From Bin55 sp964572845 (GTDB lineage: Bacteria > Pseudomonadota > Gammaproteobacteria > Pseudomonadales > Azotimanducaceae): a stretch of 64,000 nt of DNA. Shown here piece by piece: positions 26,711 to 36,058 of this stretch. The stretch spans positions 124,001 through 188,000 of the forward strand of contig CAZNFX010000005.1 of NCBI GenBank assembly GCA_964572845.1, read 5' to 3'. The translations under genes and the position numbers were made by a program. The notes beneath the pieces are model-generated. The model was not told where the DNA came from. It did no database searches and was given only the letters and a program-made list of their open reading frames with translations. How positions within the stretch are numbered: position 1 is the first letter of the stretch; each line of letters starts with the position of its first letter.

Positions 26711-27955
26711 ATGTTCAATTACATACCCCGAATTGCAGACAAGCAACTTAGGGAATTGCTCAACATTGTTCCTACGGTTCTCATAGAAGGACCCAAATAT
26801 GCGGGCAAGACCGAGACGGCGCGTCAATCTGCAAAAAGCGAAGTACTCCTAGATGTGGACGAAGATGCCAGATTGTCCTCGCTATTCGATCCAGGCGCGT
26901 TGCTCGAAGGCGCAACACCTCGGTTAATTGACGAATGGCACGTATCCCCACGAATTTGGAATCATGCTCGAAGAGCGTGTGACGACCGCAAGCTCCCCGG
27001 CCAATTCATTCTTACTGGATCATCTCGTCCGACAGATGAAGTTACGCGTCACACAGGTGCTGGCAGAATTGCTCGCCTTCACTTACGCACGATGTCGCTA
27101 TTCGAGCAAGGAATCGCTGACGGTTCTGTTTCTCTACGCGATCTAACAAACAGCCAACCACTGGCAAACCATCGTCCGGCGGTTTCATTTAATGCAGTGA
27201 TTGAAGCGGCATGTAGAGGCGGATGGCCTGCAATGTCGCGTCTCGAACTGACTGCGTGTCTTCGTTACTGTCGCGCCTACCTAGAGGAGACAGCCCGTAC
27301 GGAAATCTTGGATGGAACATCGTTTGATCCGACTCGAATGCGCAGTTTGCTGGTTTCACTAGCTCGTAACATTGCCACAGACGTCTCCTTAACAACGATA
27401 CTGAAAGACGTTAGCTCAACAGTTCAAGTACGTACGATCACAAATTACTTGAACGTCCTTCAAAGGCTGCATGTCGTTGAGTTGCAGTATCCGTTTCGTA
27501 CTCATCTGAGGTCACGGGCTCAACTGCGACTGACACCCAAGCGTCATTTGTGTGATCCCTCATTGGCCGTTGCCGCTCTGGGGACGAATCCCACCAAATT
27601 GAAATCTAACCTGAGGTTCTTTGGGTCTCTCTTCGAGTCGCTGGTTGTACGCGACCTTAGAGTCTATGCTGACGCAAACGATGCGGACGTCTATTTCTAC
27701 AGAGACAATACAGGATTAGAAATTGATGCGATCGTAGCGAAGGCAGACGGTACTTGGATTCCATTCGAAGTGAAACTGGGAGGTGAGGAGTTGATCGAGT
27801 CAGCCGCTCAGAACCTAAAACGACTTTGCAACAAAATTGATCGAAGGCGAGCAGGCGAACCTGCTGCGATGATCGTGATCGTCGCAACTCCAACCCCTAC
27901 ATACACCCGTTCAGATGGGGTGTCTGTCCTCTCGATAGCGTCTCTTGGGCCTTAA
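26711..27955 (+). CDS. ATP-binding protein with DUF4143 domain
   Basis: AAA-type ATPase (414 aa) of a group widely scattered in bacteria and archaea. Walker A is GPKYAGKTETA (near residue 27), Walker B is ATPRLIDEWH, and a sensor-like FILTGSSRP follows. The C-terminal DUF4143 region contains a nuclease-like fold segment GLEIDAIVAKADGTWIPFEVKLGG, where Asp, the later Glu and Lys fit a PD-(D/E)XK pattern. No SD precedes the ATG. Sporadic occurrence of the family and the AT-rich flank suggest acquisition by transfer, which is inference. No partner gene or toxin was seen beside it. Confidence 0.88.
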   Translation: MFNYIPRIADKQLRELLNIVPTVLIEGPKYAGKTETARQSAKSEVLLDVDEDARLSSLFDPGALLEGATPRLIDEWHVSPRIWNHARRACDDRKLPGQFILTGSSRPTDEVTRHTGAGRIARLHLRTMSLFEQGIADGSVSLRDLTNSQPLANHRPAVSFNAVIEAACRGGWPAMSRLELTACLRYCRAYLEETARTEILDGTSFDPTRMRSLLVSLARNIATDVSLTTILKDVSSTVQVRTITNYLNVLQRLHVVELQYPFRTHLRSRAQLRLTPKRHLCDPSLAVAALGTNPTKLKSNLRFFGSLFESLVVRDLRVYADANDADVYFYRDNTGLEIDAIVAKADGTWIPFEVKLGGEELIESAAQNLKRLCNKIDRRRAGEPAAMIVIVATPTPTYTRSDGVSVLSIASLGP

Positions 27956-28187
27956 TTTGAGCCTAGTTCAGCCGATTGATCGCTCGTTCCAGTTCCTTCG
28001 TGTGAAGTCATGCATAACTACCCTTCAACAGACGGCGTTGATGCAGCAATATCTCCTGCTATGCGATGCTAAGTGAAGAACCTACGTTACGAGGACCTGA
28101 GCTGCAATACATAGGCTGCTCTGTGCGGCGAGCCCCACCCCTTTGCTAGCATAGAAGTAATTTCTCGTGGACACGCGATGGCCACCA

Positions 28188-29006
28188 ATGAAACTGCGTT
28201 GTGTCGACGCAAACCTGCGTGTGGTTTTTGCGATAGGTCTTTTTGCCGTCCTTGCGATCCCGCTGGCTGCCACTCCACCCTATACAGAAGACGTGCAGAA
28301 TCTTCTTGAGTATGCACTTCAGAGGTCAACACACGCTTCGAATGAACTCTGTGCCTATTCCATGCGAACTTCTAACTTGAACGGCAATGTCGTACAGGAA
28401 CGTTTTGATCCCTATTTTGGGAACGATAGGGCTTGGAGCCTCGTAAGCATAGACGGAAACGCGCCAAATGCCGAGCAGTTGGATCTGTATGAGCCTCCAC
28501 TTCGTGAACGACATCCTGCCGTTATATCTCTTCAGTTCATTGACACTGCATCGCTCAAGTTTATTGAAGAAACGGGCACGGGAATGCTGTTTTCCTTTGA
28601 CGTTGTAGCAACACTCAGGCACAAATCCCTTAGCGCTATTGAGAACACGCTACTGTTCGACCCGGTCACAGAGCAAGTAAAGCAGATTCGACGGGTTTCC
28701 TATTCGGACTTCAGAGTCGGGAACTTTGCCAAGATCTTCGAATTTGAAGCGGTCTCCACATTTCGTCGCGACAATGAAACCAAGTCGACGGTCTTGTGGA
28801 CAAGCACTACCCGTTTGAAGTCAAGAATTGGTAGAGAAGTCATTGATCAAGAGCTTCACATTGAATTTGATGAGTTGGATTGCAGTACCGTTCCGGTTGA
28901 AACCACGGAATTGCAAAACCCCGATTTAAAGGGTGAAGAAGCGCAGAATCCGAGGTCTTCATTGGAGACAGACCAAAGTGTCGACGGGAATCTCTCGTCG
29001 CCGTGA
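28188..29006 (+). CDS. Secreted protein of unknown function
   Basis: I do not recognise this family. From the ATG at 28188 (a GTG seven codons upstream is possible) it encodes 272 residues: a clear signal peptide (RVVFAIGLFAVLAIPLAAT, cleavage near residue 30) and a beta-rich body with alternating hydrophobic residues, ending in a polar Glu/Gln/Ser tail. No catalytic motif or lipobox is seen. It precedes prmA by 44 bp on the same strand. It is probably periplasmic or outer-membrane associated. Confidence 0.7.
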   Translation: MKLRCVDANLRVVFAIGLFAVLAIPLAATPPYTEDVQNLLEYALQRSTHASNELCAYSMRTSNLNGNVVQERFDPYFGNDRAWSLVSIDGNAPNAEQLDLYEPPLRERHPAVISLQFIDTASLKFIEETGTGMLFSFDVVATLRHKSLSAIENTLLFDPVTEQVKQIRRVSYSDFRVGNFAKIFEFEAVSTFRRDNETKSTVLWTSTTRLKSRIGREVIDQELHIEFDELDCSTVPVETTELQNPDLKGEEAQNPRSSLETDQSVDGNLSSP

Positions 29007-29050
29007 TTACTAATCTGTCTTTCTTTGCAGTCTTGGAGGATCTCTGTTGA

Positions 29051-29899
29051 ATGTCCTGGCTGCGCGCGACCTTTGTTGTTCCCGCAGGCATGGTCTATTC
29101 TGTGTCCGAGGAATTGAGTGAGCTCGGTGTTCTTTCGGTCAGCACGACAAATGCTGGCAAAGAGGAAATCCTCGAACCATCAGTCGGCAGCACACCAATG
29201 TGGGAAAACACTCAAGTTGAAGTGTTGCTTTCAGTGGATAACTCGGTGTCGCAGCTACGCGCCCTACTCGTCCGGCATGGCATTACGGAAGTTGAAATGA
29301 CTTTCGTTAAGGACCAAGCGTGGGAGTCCACCTGGCGCGAGGAAGTTTCCGCCAGACAGTTTGGAAGGCTTTGGATAGCACCCCGCGATTGGGCACTGCC
29401 CGCAGAATCCATTGCTGTGAGGTTGGACCCCGGATTAGCTTTTGGAACCGGAGAGCATCCAACCACAGCTATGTGTCTGCAGTGGCTAGCCCAGATAGAC
29501 TTACGAGGAAAGAGAGTTCTCGACTTCGGCTGTGGATCAGGTATTTTGGGCATTGCGGCATGCAAGCTGGGAGCTTCTCAAGTAACAGCTATCGATCATG
29601 ATCCTCAGGCGATCGAAGCAACGATTGAAAATGCCAAGCACAACAATGTTGCGATTGAGGTGCAGACTGAGATTGGATTACGGAGCTCCTTCGACGTGAT
29701 TGTCTCCAACATTCTTCTTCGCACACTGGTTGAACTTGCTGAAGAATTTACGAGCGCGTTGGCTTCAGGAGGTGCTCTTGCCTTGTCAGGATTGCTGGAC
29801 GGACAGCAGGATGCGATTAGAAAGAAGTATCGGACAATAAACTTTACGACTACGACGCGTGACGCCGATTGGTTATTGATGGTAGGCAGAGAGTCTTAG
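29051..29899 (+). CDS. prmA: Ribosomal protein L11 methyltransferase
   Basis: PrmA trimethylates L11 with S-adenosylmethionine. The N-terminal substrate-recognition domain is followed by DPGLAFGTGEHPTTAMCLQWL, the family signature, then motif I VLDFGCGSGILGIAACKLGA and the catalytic-loop segment VIVSNILLRTLVEL. At 282 aa the length is typical, although the linker region is slightly short. Its stop is one base before the GTG of purH, so the two are an operon. In many gammaproteobacteria dusB and fis separate prmA from purH; they are absent here. Confidence 0.95.
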   Translation: MSWLRATFVVPAGMVYSVSEELSELGVLSVSTTNAGKEEILEPSVGSTPMWENTQVEVLLSVDNSVSQLRALLVRHGITEVEMTFVKDQAWESTWREEVSARQFGRLWIAPRDWALPAESIAVRLDPGLAFGTGEHPTTAMCLQWLAQIDLRGKRVLDFGCGSGILGIAACKLGASQVTAIDHDPQAIEATIENAKHNNVAIEVQTEIGLRSSFDVIVSNILLRTLVELAEEFTSALASGGALALSGLLDGQQDAIRKKYRTINFTTTTRDADWLLMVGRES

Positions 29900-29900
29900 A

Positions 29901-31475
29901 GTGGCAGTGGAACCTCGTGTAGGTGTAGGAAACGATCGACTGTCGATTGATCGCGCAATTCTAAGTGTGTCCGACAAGCGTGGAATCGCGGATTTTGCGG
30001 ACAGATTGCACAAATCGGGATGCGATCTCGTGTCTACTGGGGGCACAGGACAAGCTCTCGATGAGTGCGGTGTTTCCTACACGAAGCTGAGCGACTTCAC
30101 AAGTTTCCCCGAGATCATGGACGGAAGAGTAAAGACGTTGCATCCGCTTGTGCACGGAGGGATACTGTCTCGCCGAAGTATTGACGCCGATGTCGTAGCA
30201 AGGCACGGCATTGGCGAAATTGACCTTGTCGTAGCAAATCTCTATCCCTTCGTGGAGACCACGGCCCAGCCAGACTGCACTATCGAAACAGCCACCGAGA
30301 ACATCGACGTGGGAGGCCCCGCAATGATCCGTGCTGCCGCAAAGAACCATGAGCATGTTCTTGTGGTAGTTGATCCTGATGATTACGAGGATGTAATCGG
30401 ACGTATTGCAACCAATTCGGTGAACCGGGAATATCGACGAGCAATGGCGGCCAAGGCGTTTCGACACACTGCAGCATATGATGCAGCGGTTGCACAGTAT
30501 TTCGGCAGCGCTACCGATTTTCCAGAGACATTGAACCTTGCAGTTCGTCGGCAGGCATTCTTGCGCTACGGCGAAAATCCACACCAACGGGCAGCGCTCT
30601 ACTCAAATGGCCCAAGTCAGGAAGGATCTCTCGCAGCCGCAAGACAGATTCAAGGGAAGCACTTGTCGTACAACAACATCATGGATGCCGATGCGGCCTA
30701 TGCATGTGTTCGGTCGTTTTCATCGCCAGCGTGTGTGATAGTCAAACACGGTATTCCATGCGGGGTCGCAATCGGAATAGATGCACAAGAAGCGTATCGG
30801 CTAGCGTTTTCGACCGATCGGGCATCGGCCTATGGCGGAATTATCGCATTCAATGGTACTTTGGATGGGTCGACTCTTAGTGAAGTAATCGATACGCAAT
30901 TTGCAGACGTAGTCCTTGCTCCTGTGGTCTCCCAGGAAGCTGTTGAAATTGCCAAACGTAGGAAAAATTTGCGTCTCCTTGAGACAGGTGTCAGCCAAGA
31001 TAGCAGTGTCGAATTGCAATACAGGCAGATTGCCGGCGGGATGCTTGTACAAGAGATGGATTCAATGAGCATAGAGCCAGACTCTCTGAAGTGCGTCACA
31101 GAACGACAGCCGACCGATCAGGAGCAAGCAGATCTCGAATTCGCATGGCAAGTAGCAAAGTTTGTCAAGTCCAATGCAATTGTTCTTGCTCGCGACAGCA
31201 GGACCATAGGAATAGGTGCCGGACAAACGAGCCGGGTCGTCAGCGTGCGAATTGCGTCTATGAAGGCACAAGACGAACAGTTGGAAACCAAAGGATGTGC
31301 ATTGGCGTCCGATGCATATTTTCCGTTCCGGGATGGGTTGGACGTTGCGGTAGAAGATGGTGTCACTGCGGTCATACAGCCAGGTGGATCCATTCGCGAT
31401 GAGGAAGTTATTCAGGCGGCGAACGAGAACGGCATGGCTATGTTGTTTACAGGGGTCCGCCATTTTCGGCACTAG
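29901..31475 (+). CDS. purH: AICAR transformylase / IMP cyclohydrolase
   Basis: Bifunctional PurH (524 aa) performs the last two steps of purine synthesis: formylation of AICAR and ring closure to IMP. The N-terminal IMP cyclohydrolase domain has ILSVSDKRGIADFADRL and MDGRVKTLHPLVHGGIL. The C-terminal transformylase domain has LRYGENPHQRAALY, the catalytic VKHGIPCGVAIG (Lys-His) and DAYFPFRDGLDVAVEDGVTAVIQPGGSIRDEEVI. The start is a GTG one base after the prmA stop. It is followed 12 bp later by purD. Confidence 0.97.
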   Translation: MAVEPRVGVGNDRLSIDRAILSVSDKRGIADFADRLHKSGCDLVSTGGTGQALDECGVSYTKLSDFTSFPEIMDGRVKTLHPLVHGGILSRRSIDADVVARHGIGEIDLVVANLYPFVETTAQPDCTIETATENIDVGGPAMIRAAAKNHEHVLVVVDPDDYEDVIGRIATNSVNREYRRAMAAKAFRHTAAYDAAVAQYFGSATDFPETLNLAVRRQAFLRYGENPHQRAALYSNGPSQEGSLAAARQIQGKHLSYNNIMDADAAYACVRSFSSPACVIVKHGIPCGVAIGIDAQEAYRLAFSTDRASAYGGIIAFNGTLDGSTLSEVIDTQFADVVLAPVVSQEAVEIAKRRKNLRLLETGVSQDSSVELQYRQIAGGMLVQEMDSMSIEPDSLKCVTERQPTDQEQADLEFAWQVAKFVKSNAIVLARDSRTIGIGAGQTSRVVSVRIASMKAQDEQLETKGCALASDAYFPFRDGLDVAVEDGVTAVIQPGGSIRDEEVIQAANENGMAMLFTGVRHFRH

Positions 31476-31487
31476 TGGAGACAGGTA

Positions 31488-32768
31488 TTGAAGGTTCTTG
31501 TTGTTGGGTCTGGAGGCCGAGAACATGCGTTGGCATGGAGCTTTGCCCATTGTCCAAGTGTTGAGCAAGTATTGGTCGCGCCAGGCAATCCGGGCACGGA
31601 ACGCGAACAGGGAGTTCGCAATGTAGCAATCGATCCAACTGACTTTCCAGCGTTGGTGAAAGTTGTACACGAGGAGCGAGTAGATCTTACCGTTGTCGGC
31701 CCGGAACAGCCCATATCGGAAGGCATTCGGGATTACTTCGACCAGTTTGATCTAGCCTGCTTTGCGCCATCCAAATCGGCTGGCCGCCTTGAGTCTTCCA
31801 AGGCATTCGCTAAGAGCTTCATGGCTCGGCACAAGATCCCAACTGCTGGTGCTTTCGTCACCCAAGATCATCGTGAAGCAAGCGAGTACATTCTGCGGAA
31901 GGGTGCACCAATAGTGATAAAAGCCGATGGACTTGCAGCAGGCAAGGGAGTGATAGTCGCCCGGAGTACTTCTGAGGCCATCGAGGCAGCCGAGGGAATG
32001 CTGACCGAAGCAAGATTCGGCGATGCTGGATCAACTGTCGTGATTGAGGACTTCTTGGATGGAGAAGAAGCCAGTTTCACGCTGTTGTCAGATGGTGAGA
32101 ATGTGCTGCAGTTCGCATCAAGCCAGGATCACAAGCCGGTCTATGATGGCGATAAAGGCCCGAACACAGGCGGCATGGGTGCCTACTCGCCAGCACCGGT
32201 TGTAACCCCCAGCGTGTACAAGAAGATAATGCAAGAGATCGTGACACCAACGATACGAGGAATGGCTAGTGATGGATCGCCATTTCAAGGTTTCCTCTAT
32301 GTTGGACTGATGATCGTCGACGGCAATCCGTTTGTGGTTGAGTACAACTGTAGATTCGGCGATCCGGAAGCTCAACCCGTGCTGGTGCGTTTGAAATCGG
32401 ACTTAGCAAATGTGTGTTCAGCTGCTCTGCAGCAGGGACTAAAGGGTCACGAGCTTGATTTCACTGACGAATACGCGGTTGGCGTGGTACTTGCGTCGAA
32501 GGGTTACCCCGAAAGGTATGAAGTTGGGTTTCCTATAGATGGAATGGACGAGGAAGTCCCCAACACTAAGGTCTTCCATGCGGGCACCCAGAATCGGGAT
32601 GGGGCGATGGTTACGAGTGGCGGTCGAGTCGCAACCGTTATTGGTATGGGTAGAGATATCGCCGAAGCCCAGCGAGCCGCCTATGCACGTGCCGATAACA
32701 TTCGATGGGAAGGCATGCACATGCGGCGCGACATTGGATATCGAGCACTAGCGAGACAGGCAAACTAG
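31488..32768 (+). CDS. purD: Phosphoribosylamine-glycine ligase (GAR synthetase)
   Basis: PurD joins glycine to phosphoribosylamine with ATP in purine synthesis. It is an ATP-grasp enzyme of 426 aa, with VLVVGSGGREHALAW at the N terminus, VIKADGLAAGKGVIVA in the ATP-binding domain, and GPNTGGMGAYSPAPV plus EYNCRFGDPEAQPVL near the active site. It starts at TTG, the codon that places GSGGREHALAW at the normal distance from the N terminus. It is the third gene of prmA-purH-purD and may be cotranscribed with coq7, 22 bp downstream. Confidence 0.97.
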   Translation: MKVLVVGSGGREHALAWSFAHCPSVEQVLVAPGNPGTEREQGVRNVAIDPTDFPALVKVVHEERVDLTVVGPEQPISEGIRDYFDQFDLACFAPSKSAGRLESSKAFAKSFMARHKIPTAGAFVTQDHREASEYILRKGAPIVIKADGLAAGKGVIVARSTSEAIEAAEGMLTEARFGDAGSTVVIEDFLDGEEASFTLLSDGENVLQFASSQDHKPVYDGDKGPNTGGMGAYSPAPVVTPSVYKKIMQEIVTPTIRGMASDGSPFQGFLYVGLMIVDGNPFVVEYNCRFGDPEAQPVLVRLKSDLANVCSAALQQGLKGHELDFTDEYAVGVVLASKGYPERYEVGFPIDGMDEEVPNTKVFHAGTQNRDGAMVTSGGRVATVIGMGRDIAEAQRAAYARADNIRWEGMHMRRDIGYRALARQAN

Positions 32769-32790
32769 TAAAGCGATCGAGAGTGGAAAG

Positions 32791-33423
32791 ATGGACGTGG
32801 GCAATGAGGGACTGCTGGATCGTCTGATCGGCATTTTGGACACAGGATTGAAGACAGTAACAGGTCAGGGACCCGTTTCCAACATGCCGGAGGTCGCCTC
32901 TGAGGAGCTCTCCAAAGGGGAGAAAGAGAAGTCTGCGGCATTGATGCGAGTAAACCATGCAGGTGAAGTCTGTGCTCAAGGCCTATATGAAGGCCAGGCA
33001 TTGGTGTCTCGAACTGCATCGTTGCGCGTGGAATTGCTGGCAGCCGCCGAGGAGGAAAAAAACCATCTGCTGTGGTGCAACGAACGATTGGATGAACTGC
33101 AAGAATCCCCCAGTGTGCTTGTTCCAGTCTTTTATGGCATGTCAGTTTGCGTAGGGGCGCTTGTTGGTCTTGCAGGGGACAGGATTAGCCAGGGATTCGT
33201 CGAGGCAACCGAAGATCAGGTGTGCAAACACTTGGACCGGCATCTCGAGGAATTGTCTGTAAAGGACGGGAGAAGCCGTGCCATTCTGAAACAGATTCGA
33301 GACGATGAAAAGCGACACGGTCAAAAAGCCCTGCAGCGTGGAGGAGTTCAATTTGCTCCAGTGGTCAAGCGTGGAATGACTCTGATGTCAAGACTCATGA
33401 CTGAAACTACTCGGCGCATTTGA
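32791..33423 (+). CDS. coq7: Coq7-type demethoxyubiquinone hydroxylase
   Basis: Di-iron hydroxylase that adds the last ring hydroxyl in ubiquinone synthesis under aerobic conditions. All iron ligands are visible: Glu in RVNHAGEVCAQGLY, the ExxH in AAAEEEKNHLLW, Glu in GFVEATEDQV, and the ExxH in RDDEKRHGQKAL. At 210 aa it is typical of proteobacterial Coq7. GTGGAAAG gives a moderate SD. It follows purD by 22 bp and is convergent with the metallophosphoesterase gene. Confidence 0.95.
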   Translation: MDVGNEGLLDRLIGILDTGLKTVTGQGPVSNMPEVASEELSKGEKEKSAALMRVNHAGEVCAQGLYEGQALVSRTASLRVELLAAAEEEKNHLLWCNERLDELQESPSVLVPVFYGMSVCVGALVGLAGDRISQGFVEATEDQVCKHLDRHLEELSVKDGRSRAILKQIRDDEKRHGQKALQRGGVQFAPVVKRGMTLMSRLMTETTRRI

Positions 33424-33433
33424 TGGCGACGCT

Positions 33434-34210
33434 TCAGCTATAGCCTTCACGGGCGAGACGAATCCAAGGGTCAGTTTTTCCTATCCCAAAGCCGCTTAGC
33501 AAGCTCTCTTGGAACCAAGCTCGAAACCCCGGAAACTCGTTTAGCGGTTCGACGCTATGCAATGCGTCGATCCAAGGATCAGGGTCGTAAGCTACTTGGC
33601 GGTGCTTAAATTGGTTTTTCTCGATCACTCCGTAGCATGCCATCGTTTTGCCGCATCGATTCTGTCCGACGCTCCCTGGATTGATAAATACTCTCTGGCC
33701 CACGCGCTTTCTGAACTGTATATGTGAGTGGCCGAATAGCACATGTGTCGCTTCGCTACTCGTCGCAATTGCCTTGAAATCCTCATCTGGACTGTAGGGT
33801 ATTACGTGGCGAACTCGGCCTGGGACGTAGCCGTGGCACAAGTGTAGGTCTGCATTCCCCACACGATAGTCTCCATCTAGTGTCAATTTTCGTAGGAATT
33901 CCAAGTCTTCATGCCCGAGCTGGTCTCGAACCCAATCGTTGAAGACCTTCCATGGCTGAGGCCAATTTTCGGTCAGCGATGGATCCAACATTTCGAGATC
34001 GTGGTTTCCGCGTATGTGAATGCCGGGCAGCGAAGAGAGGAGATCTAGTGTTTCCGCGGGTTGCGGTCCTGGCGAGACCGAGTCCCCAAGAAACAACACA
34101 GAGTTGAAGTTGCGCTCTGTTGAGAGCACCGCGTGAAGTGCTTCTCGGTTGCCGTGGATGTCGGCGATTACCAGTATTTTTTGGTTTGCGTTGTCAATCA
34201 CGAAGCACAA
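33434..34210 (-). CDS. Calcineurin-like metallophosphoesterase
   Basis: Two-metal phosphoesterase (258 aa). The metal motifs are in order: ILVIADIHGNREAL (DxH), VLFLGDSVSPGP (GD), IHIRGNHDLEML (GNHD), HLCHGYVPG, and VLFGHSHIQFRKRV (GHxH), followed by FINPGSVGQNR. This matches the YfcE/DUF2436-like group of small phosphodiesterases. The substrate is unknown. The 10 bp gap to coq7 leaves no room for a terminator between the convergent genes. Confidence 0.9.
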   Translation of the reverse strand: MCFVIDNANQKILVIADIHGNREALHAVLSTERNFNSVLFLGDSVSPGPQPAETLDLLSSLPGIHIRGNHDLEMLDPSLTENWPQPWKVFNDWVRDQLGHEDLEFLRKLTLDGDYRVGNADLHLCHGYVPGRVRHVIPYSPDEDFKAIATSSEATHVLFGHSHIQFRKRVGQRVFINPGSVGQNRCGKTMACYGVIEKNQFKHRQVAYDPDPWIDALHSVEPLNEFPGFRAWFQESLLSGFGIGKTDPWIRLAREGYS

Positions 34211-34588
34211 TCATTCAATAATGCGTTCAAGGGTTCCTGTGCTTCGAGCAGATGATTCCCGGTTCGGAAAGGAAGTCGCTTCGAATACTTCAGGCATCAC
34301 GTTAAGTTCACCAAGACATTAATCATAGTGACTGTCGCACGCTAGCGCCTATGGGATGCGGTTGGTCTATCGCCACATTCAGTTCAATGGCAAAGGTTAC
34401 CGAACCTGCTGGCGAACTAGTACCACCCAACTCACTTTGTACCATTACTACTTCAGCCTGCCAGGAAATCTACCTTATTCTGAACAGATCCAACTGAAGA
34501 CTAAAATTCAAAGTACAAACTCAATATTCGGCAACATGTTGAGCAAGTGCGTACGTTCAGAAAGATTGTTGCCTAGCATCTCCAGTTC
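34211..34588. other. Noncoding stretch between divergent genes
   Basis: 378 bp between the metallophosphoesterase and rpe starts. A 78-codon open frame at 34356-34592 has no SD, no recognisable motif and overlaps the rpe start by 4 nt, so I do not call it. No repeat or RNA structure was recognised. The rpe promoter is presumably here, but no convincing hexamers were found. Confidence 0.5.
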
Positions 34589-35263
34589 ATGAAGTACCTC
34601 ATAGCTCCCTCCATTCTGGCCGCTGATTTTTCGTGTCTTGGAAACGAAGTCGAGAGCGTACTCGATGCGGGTGCCGATGCTATCCATTTCGATGTGATGG
34701 ACAATCACTATGTACCGAATCTTAGTTTCGGACCAGTGGTACTAGACTCGCTCAAGAGTCGGTTTCCGGATGTTCTCTTTGATGTTCACCTCATGGTGAA
34801 ACCTGTCGAAGATATGATTGATGCGTTTCTTGACAGCGGCGCTTCTTTCATTTCGATTCATCCCGAATCAACGGAACACCCGCATGCCGCCTTGAGCCGA
34901 ATACGTCGTGGAGGAGCAAAGGCGGGGGTGGTGATAAATCCTGGTACTTCTCTAGATGTTGTGAATCCGCTTTTGGGAGAGTTTGATTTGCTTCTCATCA
35001 TGTCGGTCAATCCTGGTTTTGGTGGGCAAAAATTCATAACACAAAGTGTTGAGAAAGTGCAGGCCGCTAAGAAATTGCTCGACAGTGTCGGAGTTGACGT
35101 GAGATTGGAGGTCGATGGCGGCGTCACTGTGGAGAACATCAGATCCTTGGCTGCTGCAGGAGCAGACATGTTTGTTGCTGGATCGTCGATTTTTGGCAGC
35201 GACGACTATTCGCAAGCTATTGCGGCGATGCGCAGGGAATTGGAATCGGCTACCAGTGCATAA
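34589..35263 (+). CDS. rpe: Ribulose-phosphate 3-epimerase
   Basis: Interconverts ribulose 5-phosphate and xylulose 5-phosphate in the pentose phosphate pathway. TIM-barrel enzyme of 224 aa with IAPSILAADFSCLGNEV at the start, the metal and catalytic motifs IHFDVMDNHYVPNLSFGP (His, Asp) and FDVHLMVKPVEDMI, NPGFGGQKF, and the second catalytic Asp in LEVDGGVTVENI. No clear SD before the ATG. Its last codons overlap the gph start by 8 nt, the usual rpe-gph operon. Confidence 0.96.
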   Translation: MKYLIAPSILAADFSCLGNEVESVLDAGADAIHFDVMDNHYVPNLSFGPVVLDSLKSRFPDVLFDVHLMVKPVEDMIDAFLDSGASFISIHPESTEHPHAALSRIRRGGAKAGVVINPGTSLDVVNPLLGEFDLLLIMSVNPGFGGQKFITQSVEKVQAAKKLLDSVGVDVRLEVDGGVTVENIRSLAAAGADMFVAGSSIFGSDDYSQAIAAMRRELESATSA

Positions 35264-35903
35264 GGCGTTCCTGTTCGATCTTGACGGAACTCTTGTCGAT
35301 ACAGCACCGGATCTACACCGTTCTCTCAATCACGTTTTGGCTCAAATTGGTCGTGGACCGGTCTCGCTAGGACTGGCTCGACACTGGGTCGGGCACGGCG
35401 CGAAAGCCATGATCAGCAACGCTCTCTCGGACATCGGCGTCAACGCTGTTTCCGAGGAATTGCTTGAGGAACTGTATGAAGGCTTCATCGACCACTATCG
35501 CGAGAACATTGCCGTCTTGAGTCGTCCTCTTGAAGACGTTGAATCGTTGTTGCTATACCTCTCTGACAAGTCAATACCGATGGGTGTGGTAACGAACAAG
35601 CGTTACGACTTGTCGTATCAACTGCTAAAGGCGCTGGATTTGTATGGGTTCGTTGATGTTCTGGTGGGCGGAGACACTCTTCAAGTTCAGAAGCCTATGG
35701 CTGAACCTGCTTTGTATGCATGCAATGAACTTGACGTAGAGCCAGACCATACCCTGTTTGTGGGTGACTCCATTACGGACGTGCACTGCGCCCGTGCAGC
35801 TGGTTGCCAAGTGGCAGTTGTTCGGAACGGCTACAACCAAGGTATAGATGCGGAGACTTTAGGCGCAGACCGCGTATTCGACTCATTCTTGGAACTGGTT
35901 TAG
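35256..35903 (+). CDS. gph: HAD-family phosphoglycolate phosphatase
   Basis: Predicted phosphatase that hydrolyses 2-phosphoglycolate from DNA repair or oxygenase side reactions. About 215 aa from the GTG at 35256, which sits inside the rpe stop region. HAD motif I is FLFDLDGTLVDT, motif II VVTNK, motif III Lys in VQKPMAEPAL, and motif IV FVGDSITDVHCARAAG. Overlap with rpe supports coupling and the Gph identity; strict substrate choice among HAD phosphatases is not provable from sequence. Confidence 0.9.
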   Translation: MHKAFLFDLDGTLVDTAPDLHRSLNHVLAQIGRGPVSLGLARHWVGHGAKAMISNALSDIGVNAVSEELLEELYEGFIDHYRENIAVLSRPLEDVESLLLYLSDKSIPMGVVTNKRYDLSYQLLKALDLYGFVDVLVGGDTLQVQKPMAEPALYACNELDVEPDHTLFVGDSITDVHCARAAGCQVAVVRNGYNQGIDAETLGADRVFDSFLELV

Positions 35904-36058
35904 AAAGTATCCGCCATGTGCAACGTCAAGAAAAACCATAGGCTCACCCGAGTAAATTCTTTGTGGAAGCATTGGTTTTTGACACCATGCTGATGCCTGT
36001 TGCACCCGGATTGTTGAGCTCTCTAGTGCTAGCATAGGTTGCTTCTCGTAGCGACAGC

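Noticed and set aside
34356..34592. 78-codon open frame upstream of rpe
   Set aside because: No SD, no motif, random-looking composition, and overlap with the rpe start.
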